Shown in pieces: positions 36,933 through 46,516 of a DNA stretch of 64,000 bases. Under the pieces are notes generated by a model. The model saw only the letters and a program-made list of their open reading frames with translations. It was not told the DNA's origin and did not search any database. The position numbers and the translations under genes are program-made. The stretch is from Candidatus Helarchaeota ASGARD archaeon Hel_GB_B. GTDB taxonomy: Archaea; Asgardarchaeota; Lokiarchaeia; Helarchaeales; HEL-GB-B. How positions within the stretch are numbered: the stretch's first letter is position 1; every line of letters starts with the position of its first letter. The stretch spans positions 1 through 64,000 of the forward strand of contig SUPR01000003.1 of the NCBI GenBank assembly GCA_005191425.1. The letters are read 5' to 3'.

Positions 36933-38390
36933 TTATTCTTCAATTTTTTTTCCGAGTTGTTCTCTATATTTTTTATACCAATAAAGGTGCGATAATGCTC
37001 TTGCAGCTGAAGCTACATCATGAAATGCTGGAATATGCTTTTTAATAAATCTAAGTCTGTCCCAAATACGTTCTTCTTCAAATGTTGTTGGTGGGAATGC
37101 GACTAAAATTGGTTTTTTAAACTGAGATTCTTTTCTTAATTTTCTTATTTCTCCCAGAATTGTTTTATAAAAAACTTCATGAAAATCTTCGATCCCAAAT
37201 CTGTTTGTCATATAAATATATTGAATTGCAACTTCGATAATAATTGAATCAATATTTTCATCTTCTCCTAATGTGGACAGTGCCGATCTTAGTGATCTTA
37301 AGTCGAAATAAGAGCCAGCCAAATCTAATGGATTTGTAATATTAATACCAACAGATTGAACTGTTTGTTTAAGTTTTTCAATAGATTTGGTAGAAAGCTT
37401 GGGTATATTCAGACCAAATTTAGCACAAGCATCTGTATTTATAACCGAACTTCCACCGCTTACTGCCATTAGTCCCACATTATTTCCTCGCGGATATCGG
37501 CAATAATGAAAAATGAGTAAAGATTCTACAAGTTCGTCAAAACTGTAAACTGGTATTGCTCCTGATTGGTGTATCATCGAATCCCAAATTTTAATAGAAG
37601 TTGAAATTGCCCCTGTATGTGATTGGGCTGCCTTTGCACCACTCTCTGTTAACCCTCCTTTCAATATAATTACAGGTTTAACTGGAGTTGTTTTCCTTAT
37701 AGCTTCAAAAAATTCATGTCCATTACGTGGCCCTTCAATATACATTCCAATATATTTTGTTTTTTTGTCCATTCTGAAATAATTTATAAAATCTGCTGCT
37801 GTCAGATCAACGGCATTTCCAAAACTTACCATTTTAGAAAAATACAATCTAAAAGTAGAACATCGTAGTCCTAAAGAAATGGCATTTCCACCACTCTGCG
37901 ATATAAATCCTACATCTCCACTATTACTAGGAAAATCAGGTCTAAATGAAATTCCACTTTCAGGGCAATAAAAACCAAGACAATTAGGCCCTACTATTCT
38001 TGTTTTTGTGCCTTTTATTAGTTCTTTAAGTTCATTCTCTAATCTAATTCCTTCGGCGGTACCTGTTTCAGAAAATCCTGATGAAAAAATTATACAGACA
38101 TTTACTTCTTTATCTATGCACTGTTCAACTGTTTTCAATACCAATTTTCTGGGAACAGCAATAATCGCATTATCAATTTTGTCTGGTACATCTAAAATTG
38201 AAGGAAAAAACTTGATACCCAATGCGGACTTATATTTTGGATTAATAGGAAAAATTTTACCCATATAATTTATTGATATCATATTTCTAATCCAAAAGAA
38301 TCCTGAACGACTTGTTTCTCCTATAATTGCTACCGAATCTGGATGAAAATACTTATTTATTGTTTCATATAATTTTTTGTCGTCATTCAT
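36933..38390 (-). CDS. NDP-forming acyl-CoA synthetase (acetate-CoA ligase) alpha subunit
   Basis: A 485-aa protein with a CoA-binding N-terminal domain (PDSVAIIGETSRSGFF), succinyl-CoA-ligase-like domains (RIVGPNCLGFYCP, GDVGFISQSGGNAISLG) and the phosphorylated His258 in QSHTGAIST. This equals the separate alpha subunit of archaeal ADP-forming acetyl-CoA synthetase; the ATP-grasp beta subunit is not in the window. The enzyme makes ATP from acyl-CoA during peptide or sugar fermentation. Aryl or branched acyl-CoA are possible substrates. Convergent with trxA. Confidence 0.9.
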   Translation of the reverse strand: MNDDKKLYETINKYFHPDSVAIIGETSRSGFFWIRNMISINYMGKIFPINPKYKSALGIKFFPSILDVPDKIDNAIIAVPRKLVLKTVEQCIDKEVNVCIIFSSGFSETGTAEGIRLENELKELIKGTKTRIVGPNCLGFYCPESGISFRPDFPSNSGDVGFISQSGGNAISLGLRCSTFRLYFSKMVSFGNAVDLTAADFINYFRMDKKTKYIGMYIEGPRNGHEFFEAIRKTTPVKPVIILKGGLTESGAKAAQSHTGAISTSIKIWDSMIHQSGAIPVYSFDELVESLLIFHYCRYPRGNNVGLMAVSGGSSVINTDACAKFGLNIPKLSTKSIEKLKQTVQSVGINITNPLDLAGSYFDLRSLRSALSTLGEDENIDSIIIEVAIQYIYMTNRFGIEDFHEVFYKTILGEIRKLRKESQFKKPILVAFPPTTFEEERIWDRLRFIKKHIPAFHDVASAARALSHLYWYKKYREQLGKKIEE

Positions 38391-38506
38391 TTAGGTTCAC
38401 ATTTGAATAACTTTAAAATATAATTTTTAAAAGATATTATAAAGATTTTTAAATAAACTTCGGGATATCCTAACTTCTAAGATTTATATTTTTTTTAAAT
38501 AATAAT

Positions 38507-39163
38507 TTATTTTTCATGAGGTGGTCTAATAAAAATATAATATTTATCAGTATTTTTTAGTTCTATTAGAACTCGTTTCATAATCATAATATCTGGCTCT
38601 CCTATTTTTGAAACTCTTTCAGTTAAATCCTTGAAATTTTTAAATTTCGCTTTTTTGCGTTCATTAATAATATCCCACATTAATTTTTTACCAATACCTG
38701 GAAGTAGTTCTAATTGGTGTTTTCTAGTGGTGATAGGGCGTGAATTATTAAAAAAATTCACAAACTGTTCTTCATTATCTCTAATTATATTTAAAATAGT
38801 ATCTTCTAGTTCAAATTTAGCGTTAGCAGTTAATTCATCATATGAAATCCTTCCTTTAATATGGTCTATAATGTCTCTTTGTCCAGAACCAATATATAAT
38901 TTATCTCGTATTTTAATTTGGGATTTATATGACTTTCTTGGGACTAATTCTAGCAATGTAAAATAATTAATGCCGATAGACTGAATTATCGGTTCTGTTT
39001 TAAAAGATTTAGCACGAGATTCAGCATGACCGCGAGGTAAATAATCCAGTACAATGACATAATCTTCAAATTTTTTCATAGGTTGCTGTCGAAGTTGTTT
39101 ATTACCAATATATGTTTTATTATTCTTCTTGTGATTAAAATTATCTAAATTCTTACCCATCAT
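38507..39163 (-). CDS. DUF655 nucleic-acid-binding protein
   Basis: A 218-aa protein of the archaeal DUF655 family. DYVIVLDYLPRGHAESRAK is the diagnostic start of the conserved domain, an OB-like part holds KLYIGSGQRDIIDHIKGRI, and a helix-hairpin-helix LELLPGIGKKLMWDIINE lies near 155-172. The family sits beside rpoF and rpl21e in most archaea, as here, implying an RNA- or translation-related role; the exact function is unknown. The start of about 30 lysine-rich residues may be partly non-conserved. Confidence 0.87.
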   Translation of the reverse strand: MMGKNLDNFNHKKNNKTYIGNKQLRQQPMKKFEDYVIVLDYLPRGHAESRAKSFKTEPIIQSIGINYFTLLELVPRKSYKSQIKIRDKLYIGSGQRDIIDHIKGRISYDELTANAKFELEDTILNIIRDNEEQFVNFFNNSRPITTRKHQLELLPGIGKKLMWDIINERKKAKFKNFKDLTERVSKIGEPDIMIMKRVLIELKNTDKYYIFIRPPHEK

Positions 39164-39502
39164 CTCACCACTTGTTCATTTTAATCTAAAAAATTAGTTA
39201 TCTGTTCATCTTTTTTTTTGTAATTTTATCCTTTTCCCCTATATACATTTGTAGACCTATTTATCACTAAATCTATTAATTCATTTATATTTTCATTTAT
39301 GTTTTTTATTAATTTATTTAAAAATTTGATATTCATTGTGCATCAATTAATATTTTACACCAAATGATATAAAAATTTTTTATTAATAAAAAAATTATAA
39401 AAATAAATTTAACGAAGAACTATAATATTATTACTTTTTAAAAACTAGTGTATTAATTTAAGACCTATTTAGAGTTTTGTATTGACGCAAAAAATAAGTC
39501 TT
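39164..39502. other. Intergenic, 339 bases
   Basis: Unusually long gap between rpoF and DUF655, which are normally close together. AT-rich, with no gene or RNA recognised. It should carry a separate promoter for the DUF655 gene. Confidence 0.45.
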
Positions 39503-39874
39503 TTATTCGTTCTCAATTTTTTCTTTATAAATTTGTATTAAATTTAGTAATTCCTCTTTTTGTTCATCTGAGAGTTTTATGGGGTCTTTTTTTAGAAATA
39601 TTTCTAATTCATCCACTAAACTGGGAAGGTATCTTAAATTAACAATTTGTGTCGCTGTATTAATTGACAGACCGAATCGTTGAACAATTTCATTTCTAAA
39701 TTTCAATGCATCTTCAAGTGATAATTTGCAAAATTCATTTACATAGTTATATGTCATTTTTTGAAGGTATGATAATTCTTCTGGATTATTTTTTGAACGA
39801 TTTTTTAATATTTCCTTTACTTCAGCTAAAGTTAATATCTCCTCACTAATAATTTTTTTACGAAAATTAATCAC
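39503..39874 (-). CDS. rpoF: RNA polymerase subunit F (Rpb4)
   Basis: A 123-aa Rpb4 homologue. The N-terminal ISEEILTLAEVKEIL and middle YLQKMTYNYVNEFCKL are the strand-helix tip that clamps RpoE (Rpb7), and the C-terminal HRDC-like helices include IVNLRYLPSLVDELEIFL. It forms the stalk of archaeal RNA polymerase together with RpoE. It lies 37 bases downstream of rpl21e, the standard archaeal order. Confidence 0.93.
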   Translation of the reverse strand: MINFRKKIISEEILTLAEVKEILKNRSKNNPEELSYLQKMTYNYVNEFCKLSLEDALKFRNEIVQRFGLSINTATQIVNLRYLPSLVDELEIFLKKDPIKLSDEQKEELLNLIQIYKEKIENE

Positions 39875-39911
39875 GACCTTTTTTTTAATTAAATTAGGAA
39901 TATTTTAAATC

Positions 39912-40226
39912 TTACAATTTTTGCAAGCGGAAATGTTCGGGCCGAATAATCAATGTTTTTACCCTGTTTCCATCTTTGACATTAATAACGTAAGCTCGAC
40001 CTCGTTGCCCGACTATAGTACCTGTTCTACCGTGGAATCTATAAAATGGTTGACCTTTATGTTGGCTTGGGTCAATAATTATATCTACTTTAGTACCAGG
40101 TGTATATTTATCGCGTAGTAATAAATACCGTAAACTTCGCACTTGGCCTTTTTGACGTACTTTTTTCTTATGAATTGTCCTAGTGTGTCTTGCTTTAAAT
40201 CCGTTTGATTTTTTCATGTAGACCAC
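39912..40226 (-). CDS. rpl21e: Large-subunit ribosomal protein L21e (eL21)
   Basis: A protein of 101-104 aa. GFKARHTRTIHKKK and GTKVDIIIDPSQHKG followed by YRFHGRTGTIVGQRGRAYVI are diagnostic of archaeal/eukaryotic L21e. The frame opens at GTG 40226, but ATG at 40217, three codons later (MKKSNGFKA), matches the usual N-terminus better. It leads the unit L21e-RpoF. Pus10 lies upstream on the same strand, as in many archaea. Confidence 0.95.
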   Translation of the reverse strand: MVYMKKSNGFKARHTRTIHKKKVRQKGQVRSLRYLLLRDKYTPGTKVDIIIDPSQHKGQPFYRFHGRTGTIVGQRGRAYVINVKDGNRVKTLIIRPEHFRLQKL

Positions 40227-40364
40227 ACAATACCGAATTTATTTTTAATATTAAAGGATTATTTTTAAATCTTTTTTCATTATGAATTTTTTTATAAAAC
40301 ATTAATTCATTTTAAATTAATCCAAAATAAATCAATTGAAACTAAACTATTTATTCAAAAAAGA

Positions 40365-41738
40365 CTAGTCTATACTGATCGTATCAACAATTATAACATC
40401 TAATTCTAAGACATTACATTCAATATTCCCTAAACTCTCACTAACACTTGGGCGGGTTCTTCCATTGTCTCCAGAAATTAACTCTTTGATATAAGTACCT
40501 CCTTGAGATGTAATAATTGCAATAAACCCATAATCTGTAATTTCATCAATTTTAAATGAGTAAATTCTTTTTTTCCGAATTTTATTAACGCGTCTATGTA
40601 AAACTCGAAGTGGAGTCCTCTGTTCAATGATCACATTGGAAAATTTTTTTTCTAATTCATAAATTTGCTCGGGGTCTACTTTAGATTTAATTTCAATTTT
40701 AGCTCTATATGTTTTATTAACTAATTGAGAATTAGCTTTGATTTTTCTGACTCTATATTTATCAGAAAATTCTAAGTCTTTAATTATAATTTTATTTTCG
40801 GCGTATTCATTGACAACTTTTTCTACTTTTTTAAGGTCTATGAAACGTTTTTTAGGGGCTCTAATTTCTATAACAAATGGTCTACCTGTTCCTAGCATTA
40901 AAGCGTCAATATCTTCTCTACCTGCACCATGAAACTTAGCATCTGTGCCCTCACATATTTCAATTACTTTTTTTGTAATTAATTCTTCTATTGAAGTTTC
41001 ATATTTATAGCCTTTATAATTACATTCTTCACAACCTAGACCGTTACAATTTTTACAAATCCAATGTGTCTGTGGAATTCCTCGTATTAACTTTAAATAT
41101 CTTCCATATATAAATAATGGATTGATATTTAGTTCTATTTCGTCTTTAATAGTATTAACTACAGCTACTACTTCCGGATTATTAAATTCAACGAATTTTC
41201 CTTTTAAACCTTTTAAAACAATTTTTCCTACTTCTCTATTAAATTCTCCTTTAATAGTTTCTCCCCATTTTAATTGATATTTTGCTCTTAGCCTATCTTC
41301 ATTTTCGATTATTTCAGAGTTAAATTTACTACCAACTAAAAAATTATTAAATTGAACGGTTTCTAATTTTTCCTTAACCTTATCTGCATAATATGGGATC
41401 TTATTCATTATTCCTTTACAGATAGTACACCCCTTTTTAATTTCAATATTTATCCCAAATTTCTCAAGGGTTGTAACCGCGGGCTGAAACATTCCATTTT
41501 CTGCAATTTTCTTTATAATATCTATATTTTCATCTTGATCGCCTATATTATTTAGAATTTTACTATGCGTTTCCATTAAAAGATAAGATTTTAGTGATAG
41601 CCCTCTATCATAATTTGTAATCTTTCCACCTGTAATTAAAAGCGCAAATTGTCTACCAAGACAATTATTACATATAATGTTTTCTTGTAAAATCTTTTTA
41701 ACTGTTTCTATAATCATTAGGTGCACCAAATTATCCAA
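40365..41738 (-). CDS. pus10: tRNA pseudouridine(54/55) synthase Pus10
   Basis: A 457-aa Pus10. The N-terminal zinc-binding and THUMP-like region has CNNCLGRQFALL and a CxxC pair CTICKG. The catalytic domain has the aspartate in GAGREDIDALMLGTGRPF, and later RTPLRVLHRRVNKIRKK. A Cys-rich insert CKNCNGLGCEECNYKG lies mid-protein. Archaeal Pus10 makes pseudouridine at tRNA positions 54 and 55. Leftward, upstream of rpl21e-rpoF. Confidence 0.93.
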   Translation of the reverse strand: MDNLVHLMIIETVKKILQENIICNNCLGRQFALLITGGKITNYDRGLSLKSYLLMETHSKILNNIGDQDENIDIIKKIAENGMFQPAVTTLEKFGINIEIKKGCTICKGIMNKIPYYADKVKEKLETVQFNNFLVGSKFNSEIIENEDRLRAKYQLKWGETIKGEFNREVGKIVLKGLKGKFVEFNNPEVVAVVNTIKDEIELNINPLFIYGRYLKLIRGIPQTHWICKNCNGLGCEECNYKGYKYETSIEELITKKVIEICEGTDAKFHGAGREDIDALMLGTGRPFVIEIRAPKKRFIDLKKVEKVVNEYAENKIIIKDLEFSDKYRVRKIKANSQLVNKTYRAKIEIKSKVDPEQIYELEKKFSNVIIEQRTPLRVLHRRVNKIRKKRIYSFKIDEITDYGFIAIITSQGGTYIKELISGDNGRTRPSVSESLGNIECNVLELDVIIVDTISID

Positions 41739-42054
41739 ATTTCGAAAATCCTTTTTGAAATTTATTTTTTACTATAACCTTTTAATTTTTTTTTATAAAT
41801 TTTATTATATTATTTTTGTTTAGAATCCAAAATTTATAAAACTAGGGAACTTTTATCTACATTGATTATTTTTCCAAAATCTATTTTTCATATTAGGAAT
41901 AGTTTATAATTTTTATAACATATTGAATTATTGTAAATTTTATTATTGAAAAAATAAGATAATAAAAATCTTTAAAAATATTGATTATTTTAAAAATGAT
42001 TAATACATAAATCAATCAATTTAATTTTTTAAAATTTATTTTTGTGAGATTAAA
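41739..42054. other. Divergent intergenic, 316 bases
   Basis: Promoter space shared by pus10 (leftward) and rpoH (rightward). GTGAG at 42044-42048 is a modest SD ahead of the GTG start of rpoH. Nothing else was seen. Confidence 0.45.
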
Positions 42055-42627
42055 GTGATTAAAGAACTTATTAAAAATGTTAAAAATTTACTAAAAGAAC
42101 GTGGATTTGAGAATATTAAATCTGAAGAATCTTCAGATAAAGGCAAAATAATAATTAGGGCCGAATATAATCCATCTAAAAGCAGTAAACCAGAAAGTGT
42201 AATGGTCTATGTTTGGGACCCCGAAGAATCTGTCGGAGTTCAAGATGCAAGGGAAATCGTTAAAATATTTAAAAACACAAAAATAAAAAGACGATTTCTT
42301 GTTGGAGGTTCAAAATTCACTAGGATGGCTAGGATGCACTTAGAAGAAAATAAAGTGGAATATATTCCAACTGAATTAGTAATGTTAAATGTGTTAGAAC
42401 ATGAATTGGTCCCAAAACACAGAATTTTAGATAAAGAAGAGGCTGAAAAGTTATTATCAAAGCTAAAAATAGACAAATCTCAATTACCAAGTATTCTAGT
42501 TAATGATCCTGTTGCAAAAATAATTGGTGCGCGTGAAGGCGATATTATAGAAATAATTAGAGAAAGTAAAACTGCTGGAACATCAATAGCTTACAGACAT
42601 GTGATAAGAAATATAGAAGGAATTTAG
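42055..42627 (+). CDS. rpoH: RNA polymerase subunit H with eukaryotic-like Rpb5 N-terminal (jaw) domain
   Basis: A 190-aa protein, whereas typical archaeal RpoH is about 80 aa. Residues 112-190 are the assembly domain shared by RpoH and Rpb5 (LEHELVPKHRIL, LPSILVNDPVAKIIGAREGD, TAGTSIAYRHV). Residues 1-110 are not found in ordinary RpoH. They contain VYVWDPEESVGVQDAREIV and FLVGGSKFTRMARMHLEENK, which line up without large gaps with the human RPB5 jaw region (FPEEPKVGIKTIK, LIVVQQGMTPSAKQSL). KNLLKERGFE matches the RPB5 N-terminal helix. GTG start at 42055 with SD. It stands alone; archaeal rpoH usually precedes rpoB. The C-domain call is certain, the jaw homology strong by eye. Confidence 0.88.
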   Translation: MIKELIKNVKNLLKERGFENIKSEESSDKGKIIIRAEYNPSKSSKPESVMVYVWDPEESVGVQDAREIVKIFKNTKIKRRFLVGGSKFTRMARMHLEENKVEYIPTELVMLNVLEHELVPKHRILDKEEAEKLLSKLKIDKSQLPSILVNDPVAKIIGAREGDIIEIIRESKTAGTSIAYRHVIRNIEGI

Positions 42628-42672
42628 ACCTGGATATAATAAAATAAAATTATTTTTAATTTATTTATATTT

Positions 42673-43554
42673 TTATTTAAATTCGTCTGCTATTAATGGC
42701 GCTACACTAACTTTAGAGCATTCATTGGGTATTGTATCTGTCCCTATAACTTCTTTGGCGCCAGTTTTGTAAAGTTTAAGTTTTGAATTACCAATAAGTA
42801 AAGTGTGAGTAGCACAAATATAAATATCTAAAGCACCTTGTGACTTTAAAATCTCGATTGCTTTGACCATAGTACCACCAGTAGAAATAATATCATCAAT
42901 TATTATTATATTTTTATTTTTTACATTTAAATCTTTTATTTTAGTCGTAACTTCACCGGTTGTCAAATCTCTAACTTTTTCTAAATATGAAAAATTACAA
43001 TTTAAAATATCTGCAATAATCTTAGCTCTTGGAGTCGCTGATTTATCAGGTGCGAGACAAAATACATTCTCAATCTTCATTTTTCTAAAGTAATCTCCAA
43101 ATAACTTCATAGCGCTTATACTTTTTGCATTTCCATCAAAAAAATCGAGAATAATTTCTGAATGTATGTCCAATGTTAACACCTTTTTTAGTAGATTTCC
43201 GCAGATACTTTTAATAACTGTTGCAATTACTTTTGCACTCAATGCTTCTCCTACTTTAAATCTCTTATCTTGTCTGCTATAGGCAAAATAAGGGATGACT
43301 ATAGAAATACTTTTAGGTTTTAACTCCTTTAAAGCATCTAAGATTAAAAATAGTTGAATAATACGCTGATTCTGGTCAGGAAAAGTTGTCTGAATGACTA
43401 ATACATCTTCATCTTTTACTTCGCCATCAATTTTTATATATTCTTCTCCGTCTGGAAATTTTTTAAAAAAAACATCAACAATTTTTGAATTTTTAATTAA
43501 ATTCGCCACTTTTACTCCAAGAATTTGAGATGCTGGTCCTGGTATTACAATCAT
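42673..43554 (-). CDS. prs: Ribose-phosphate pyrophosphokinase (PRPP synthase)
   Basis: A 293-aa PRPP synthase. The N-terminus has FPDGEEYIKI, the ATP-binding flexible loop is YFAYSRQDKRFKVGEALS, LTLDIHSE holds the metal-binding Asp and His, and the PRPP loop is IIIDDIISTGGTM. It makes PRPP from ribose-5-phosphate and ATP for nucleotide, histidine and other syntheses, and would feed the phosphoribosyltransferase at 7.8 kb. Convergent with rpoH, 45 bases away. Length is normal for archaea (about 285). Confidence 0.95.
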   Translation of the reverse strand: MIVIPGPASQILGVKVANLIKNSKIVDVFFKKFPDGEEYIKIDGEVKDEDVLVIQTTFPDQNQRIIQLFLILDALKELKPKSISIVIPYFAYSRQDKRFKVGEALSAKVIATVIKSICGNLLKKVLTLDIHSEIILDFFDGNAKSISAMKLFGDYFRKMKIENVFCLAPDKSATPRAKIIADILNCNFSYLEKVRDLTTGEVTTKIKDLNVKNKNIIIIDDIISTGGTMVKAIEILKSQGALDIYICATHTLLIGNSKLKLYKTGAKEVIGTDTIPNECSKVSVAPLIADEFK

Positions 43555-43693
43555 TTTATCTCATACTCATATGTTTTTTTTAATATTACCCAATTCTATT
43601 GAACTAATAATCTTATTTATAAATTTAATATTTATATTTACTTTAAAATATTTCAATCTTGAATACAATCAATCAAAATTTGATGTTAACTTA

Positions 43694-44089
43694 TTATTTT
43701 ATTTTACCTAAAAATAACCGAGAAAGTTCTTTGAGAAAATTTTTTGCGCGATCTCTAATATTTTTCATTACTGTCTGATAAAATTCTTCTATCTGCTTAA
43801 AAAACAGATTTATGAGCTCTTCTATTTCCATTACCATTATTGCTTCAGGATCTCCATAGTATTTTGAGAAAATATCTTGGTCTTTAATTCCATATTGAAG
43901 CATAAAATCATATTTTCGCCTTTTATCTGGGTCCTTTAAAATACCATACGCGACATTAATTTGTTTAAACATTTCTTCTCCCGATGGATTTTTATCTGGA
44001 TGATATTTAAATGCAAGTTTTCTGTAAGCAATTTTAATTTCTTCAATAGTCGCATTTTTAGGGACACCAAGAATTTCATAAAGATCCAT
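43694..44089 (-). CDS. Small J-domain (DnaJ-like) protein
   Basis: A 131-aa protein. Residues 1-65 are a J domain with the essential HPD at 30-32 (KYHPDKNP) and KRRKYD at the end of helix IV. The remaining 65 residues form an amphipathic helical tail without the zinc-finger or substrate domains of full DnaJ. It would stimulate an Hsp70 (DnaK) for a specialised client; no DnaK or GrpE is nearby. Confidence 0.88.
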   Translation of the reverse strand: MDLYEILGVPKNATIEEIKIAYRKLAFKYHPDKNPSGEEMFKQINVAYGILKDPDKRRKYDFMLQYGIKDQDIFSKYYGDPEAIMVMEIEELINLFFKQIEEFYQTVMKNIRDRAKNFLKELSRLFLGKIK

Positions 44090-44213
44090 AAAATCAATTC
44101 CGTTTAATTAATCATTTTGTAATTTTAGAAGTTTATCAATAAAAACATTTTTTTAACTATATTTGTTAAATTCAAAATGAATAATAAATATAATGTAACA
44201 TGAGGATTTGTAG

Positions 44214-44765
44214 ATGTCCGAGATTTTTTTTGCTAAATATTATAAGTTTTATCGGTATAGAAAAGAATTGAAGGAAATTGATTCTAAATTTACAGTACCT
44301 AATGGATTTAAAATTAAAGAACTGAATCCGAATGAAGATTATGAAAAATTTAAATCAGCATGGCTAAAAATTTATTCCAAAATTCTACCTGAACCTTATA
44401 TTAAATTCAAAAAAGAAGATCTTCTAAAATATCCAAAGACTTTTGTTCTCGAAAATTCAAATGATGAAATAGTCGGTTTTATTGTCTGTTATATAAAGGA
44501 AAAAGAAAAAATGGGTAAAATTCTTAGAATTGGAGTGCAAGAAAATTACAGAAAAAAAGGATTTGGTCTATTATTATATCACAAAGGTTGCGAGTACTTC
44601 CTTCAAAACAAAATTACTAATATTTATTTTGATGTTTATGAAGACGACCTTGGATTATCTAAGCTTGCAAAAAAGGCTGGCTTTGAAAAAGAAGAAGAAT
44701 TCTTTATAACAATCGATGACCCAGTTGAAAATTTTATAAATTTAAGTACCATAATGTCATTATAA
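44214..44765 (+). CDS. GNAT-family N-acetyltransferase
   Basis: A 183-aa acetyltransferase. The acetyl-CoA site is RIGVQENYRKKGFGLLLYHKG (R/Q-x2-G-x-G/A type, here RKKGFG), followed by ITNIYFDVYEDDLGLSKLAKKAGF, the beta5-helix4 region. Substrates of such proteins include amino groups of proteins, polyamines and small molecules. The next gene, 6 bases downstream, encodes a deacetylase fold, so the pair may add and remove an acetyl group on the same target; that is inference. Confidence 0.82.
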   Translation: MSEIFFAKYYKFYRYRKELKEIDSKFTVPNGFKIKELNPNEDYEKFKSAWLKIYSKILPEPYIKFKKEDLLKYPKTFVLENSNDEIVGFIVCYIKEKEKMGKILRIGVQENYRKKGFGLLLYHKGCEYFLQNKITNIYFDVYEDDLGLSKLAKKAGFEKEEEFFITIDDPVENFINLSTIMSL

Positions 44766-44771
44766 AGGTCG

Positions 44772-45548
44772 ATGGATTTGAAAATAGTCTTCCATAAAAA
44801 ATTTTTTAATGTCTATACAAATGATCCAGCAGCAAAATCTGGAAGATTGGAACCAATTATAAAAGAATTAAAAAGGCACCCTTCTGAATATGAAATTATC
44901 GAGCCAAAACCTGCTACTAAGGAAGATATTCTTCGCGCTCATACATTAGGACATTACAATGACATTAAAACAACTGATAATATTCTTGACTATGCACTGC
45001 TCGCAGCTGGTGGTGCAATAGCCGCTGCTGAACTTGCTTATGAAAATTACCCTACATTTGCTGTAATTAGACCTCCTGGGCACCATGCTTCATCAGATAG
45101 TTGTTGGGGCTTTTGTTGGTTTAATAATATGTCTATTTCTCTCTTAAAATTACATTCAGAAAATAAAATCAAATCTGCTTTTATATTAGATTTTGATATG
45201 CATTTCGGAGATGGGAATGTCAATATTCTTAGAGAGAATAAGCATCTAATAAAAACTGAAATTCTCAATCCAATAAGTCAAACCGAACAAGATTATCTGG
45301 AAGAAATAAATAATGCCTTTAACAACGCTGGAAAATATGATATCCTAGCAGCATCTGCAGGATTTGATGAGTATATTAAAGATTGGGGCGGAAAATTAAG
45401 TACTAATGCATACAATCAAATTGGGAAGCTAATGAAAGATTTTGCAGAAGATAAATGTAATGGTAAAAGATTTGGGATATTAGAAGGTGGATATTATACA
45501 AAAGATCTTGGAATAAATGTTAATTCTTTTTGTCAAGGTTTTAAATGA
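44772..45548 (+). CDS. Histone-deacetylase/acetylpolyamine-amidohydrolase family protein
   Basis: A 258-aa zinc hydrolase of the arginase/deacetylase fold. Catalytic histidines are His104-His105 in RPPGHHASS. Zinc ligands are Asp142 and His144 (LDFDMHFGDGN) and Asp199 (AGFDEY), with the transition-state Tyr241 in LEGGYY. All key residues are present, though the protein is shorter than usual (about 300-380 aa), with compact loops. Archaeal members act on acetylpolyamines or acetyl-lysine. It is tightly coupled to the preceding GNAT gene. Confidence 0.88.
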   Translation: MDLKIVFHKKFFNVYTNDPAAKSGRLEPIIKELKRHPSEYEIIEPKPATKEDILRAHTLGHYNDIKTTDNILDYALLAAGGAIAAAELAYENYPTFAVIRPPGHHASSDSCWGFCWFNNMSISLLKLHSENKIKSAFILDFDMHFGDGNVNILRENKHLIKTEILNPISQTEQDYLEEINNAFNNAGKYDILAASAGFDEYIKDWGGKLSTNAYNQIGKLMKDFAEDKCNGKRFGILEGGYYTKDLGINVNSFCQGFK

Positions 45549-45733
45549 TAAAAAAAATCATTGAATATAAAATTACTTTTTTTTATTTTACTCAATTTTT
45601 CTAATAATTTTAAATTAAAAAATTAAATTCTAAAAAATATATAAATGTAAAATTTTAAAAATCAATTAAAATATAGATAAACAATGAATTTAACTAATAT
45701 GGTCAATATATATCGGATTGTGAAGGATTTAAA

Positions 45734-46432
45734 ATGGATTTTAATGATGAATATATCGAAATAATTAATGATTTTATTAAAAAATTAAATAATGATTATA
45801 ATAAAAAAAATCTTTCAAAATATAAGGAAGATTTTGAAGAATTAAAAAATATTATAGAAACTTACCCAGGAAAAATCTCTATTTTATATCCATATTTAAA
45901 TAATATTTTCCAATTTGCATATGCAAATTACCAAAATAATCCATCAGAATTTAATTCAAAGATTTTGAGTATATGTGGATCATATATTGGCGAAATATTT
46001 GAATTTTGGAAGGATTATAAATCAGCAATTCATGCTTATTCTTATAGTTTTTTTGTTGATGGCGAATTACAATCAATTTCTAAATTAATATCCGTTCAGA
46101 TATTCCAGTTAATATTAAATAATCGACAATTAGGAGACGAAATTTATCATATAATTTCTGAATTATCTAATGAATTAAAAAATTCAAAATTACATAAAAA
46201 CTGCTATATTAATGGAAATAAAATCACTAATGATGAAGCAATGGAGATAATAAATTTATACACAAAATTATCAAAATTTATATTAGAGCGAGCTAATTAT
46301 AATTTAACTAATGAAGACAAAAAGTTTTTTACTAATAGAATAAAGTTTTTTCAAAAAGAATTAATGCTAAAAGGGATAAAAATGTACAATATAATGAAAA
46401 ATATCGACAATTTATTAAATAAATTTGAATAA
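45734..46432 (+). CDS. Hypothetical helical protein
   Basis: A 232-aa protein, mostly helical and rich in Asn, Lys, Ile and Tyr. It has a mid-region similar in feel to TPR-type helices (YKSAIHAYSYSFF ... LISVQIFQLILNN). No family was recognised. The ATG start and upstream GAAGG support a real gene. It precedes the RHH-sulfurylase group by 84 bases on the same strand, but functional linkage is unclear. Confidence 0.5.
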   Translation: MDFNDEYIEIINDFIKKLNNDYNKKNLSKYKEDFEELKNIIETYPGKISILYPYLNNIFQFAYANYQNNPSEFNSKILSICGSYIGEIFEFWKDYKSAIHAYSYSFFVDGELQSISKLISVQIFQLILNNRQLGDEIYHIISELSNELKNSKLHKNCYINGNKITNDEAMEIINLYTKLSKFILERANYNLTNEDKKFFTNRIKFFQKELMLKGIKMYNIMKNIDNLLNKFE

Positions 46433-46516
46433 CTTCTTTTTATTATTTGAATAAATATTTTAATGAAAAAACTTAATTTATTATTAATTTTTATAATTAT
46501 AAAATATGAAATAAAA

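Noticed and set aside
46463-46516. Upstream start for the RHH protein
   Set aside because: The added residues are a hydrophobic, low-complexity stretch; ATG 46517 or 46532 gives a normal RHH length.
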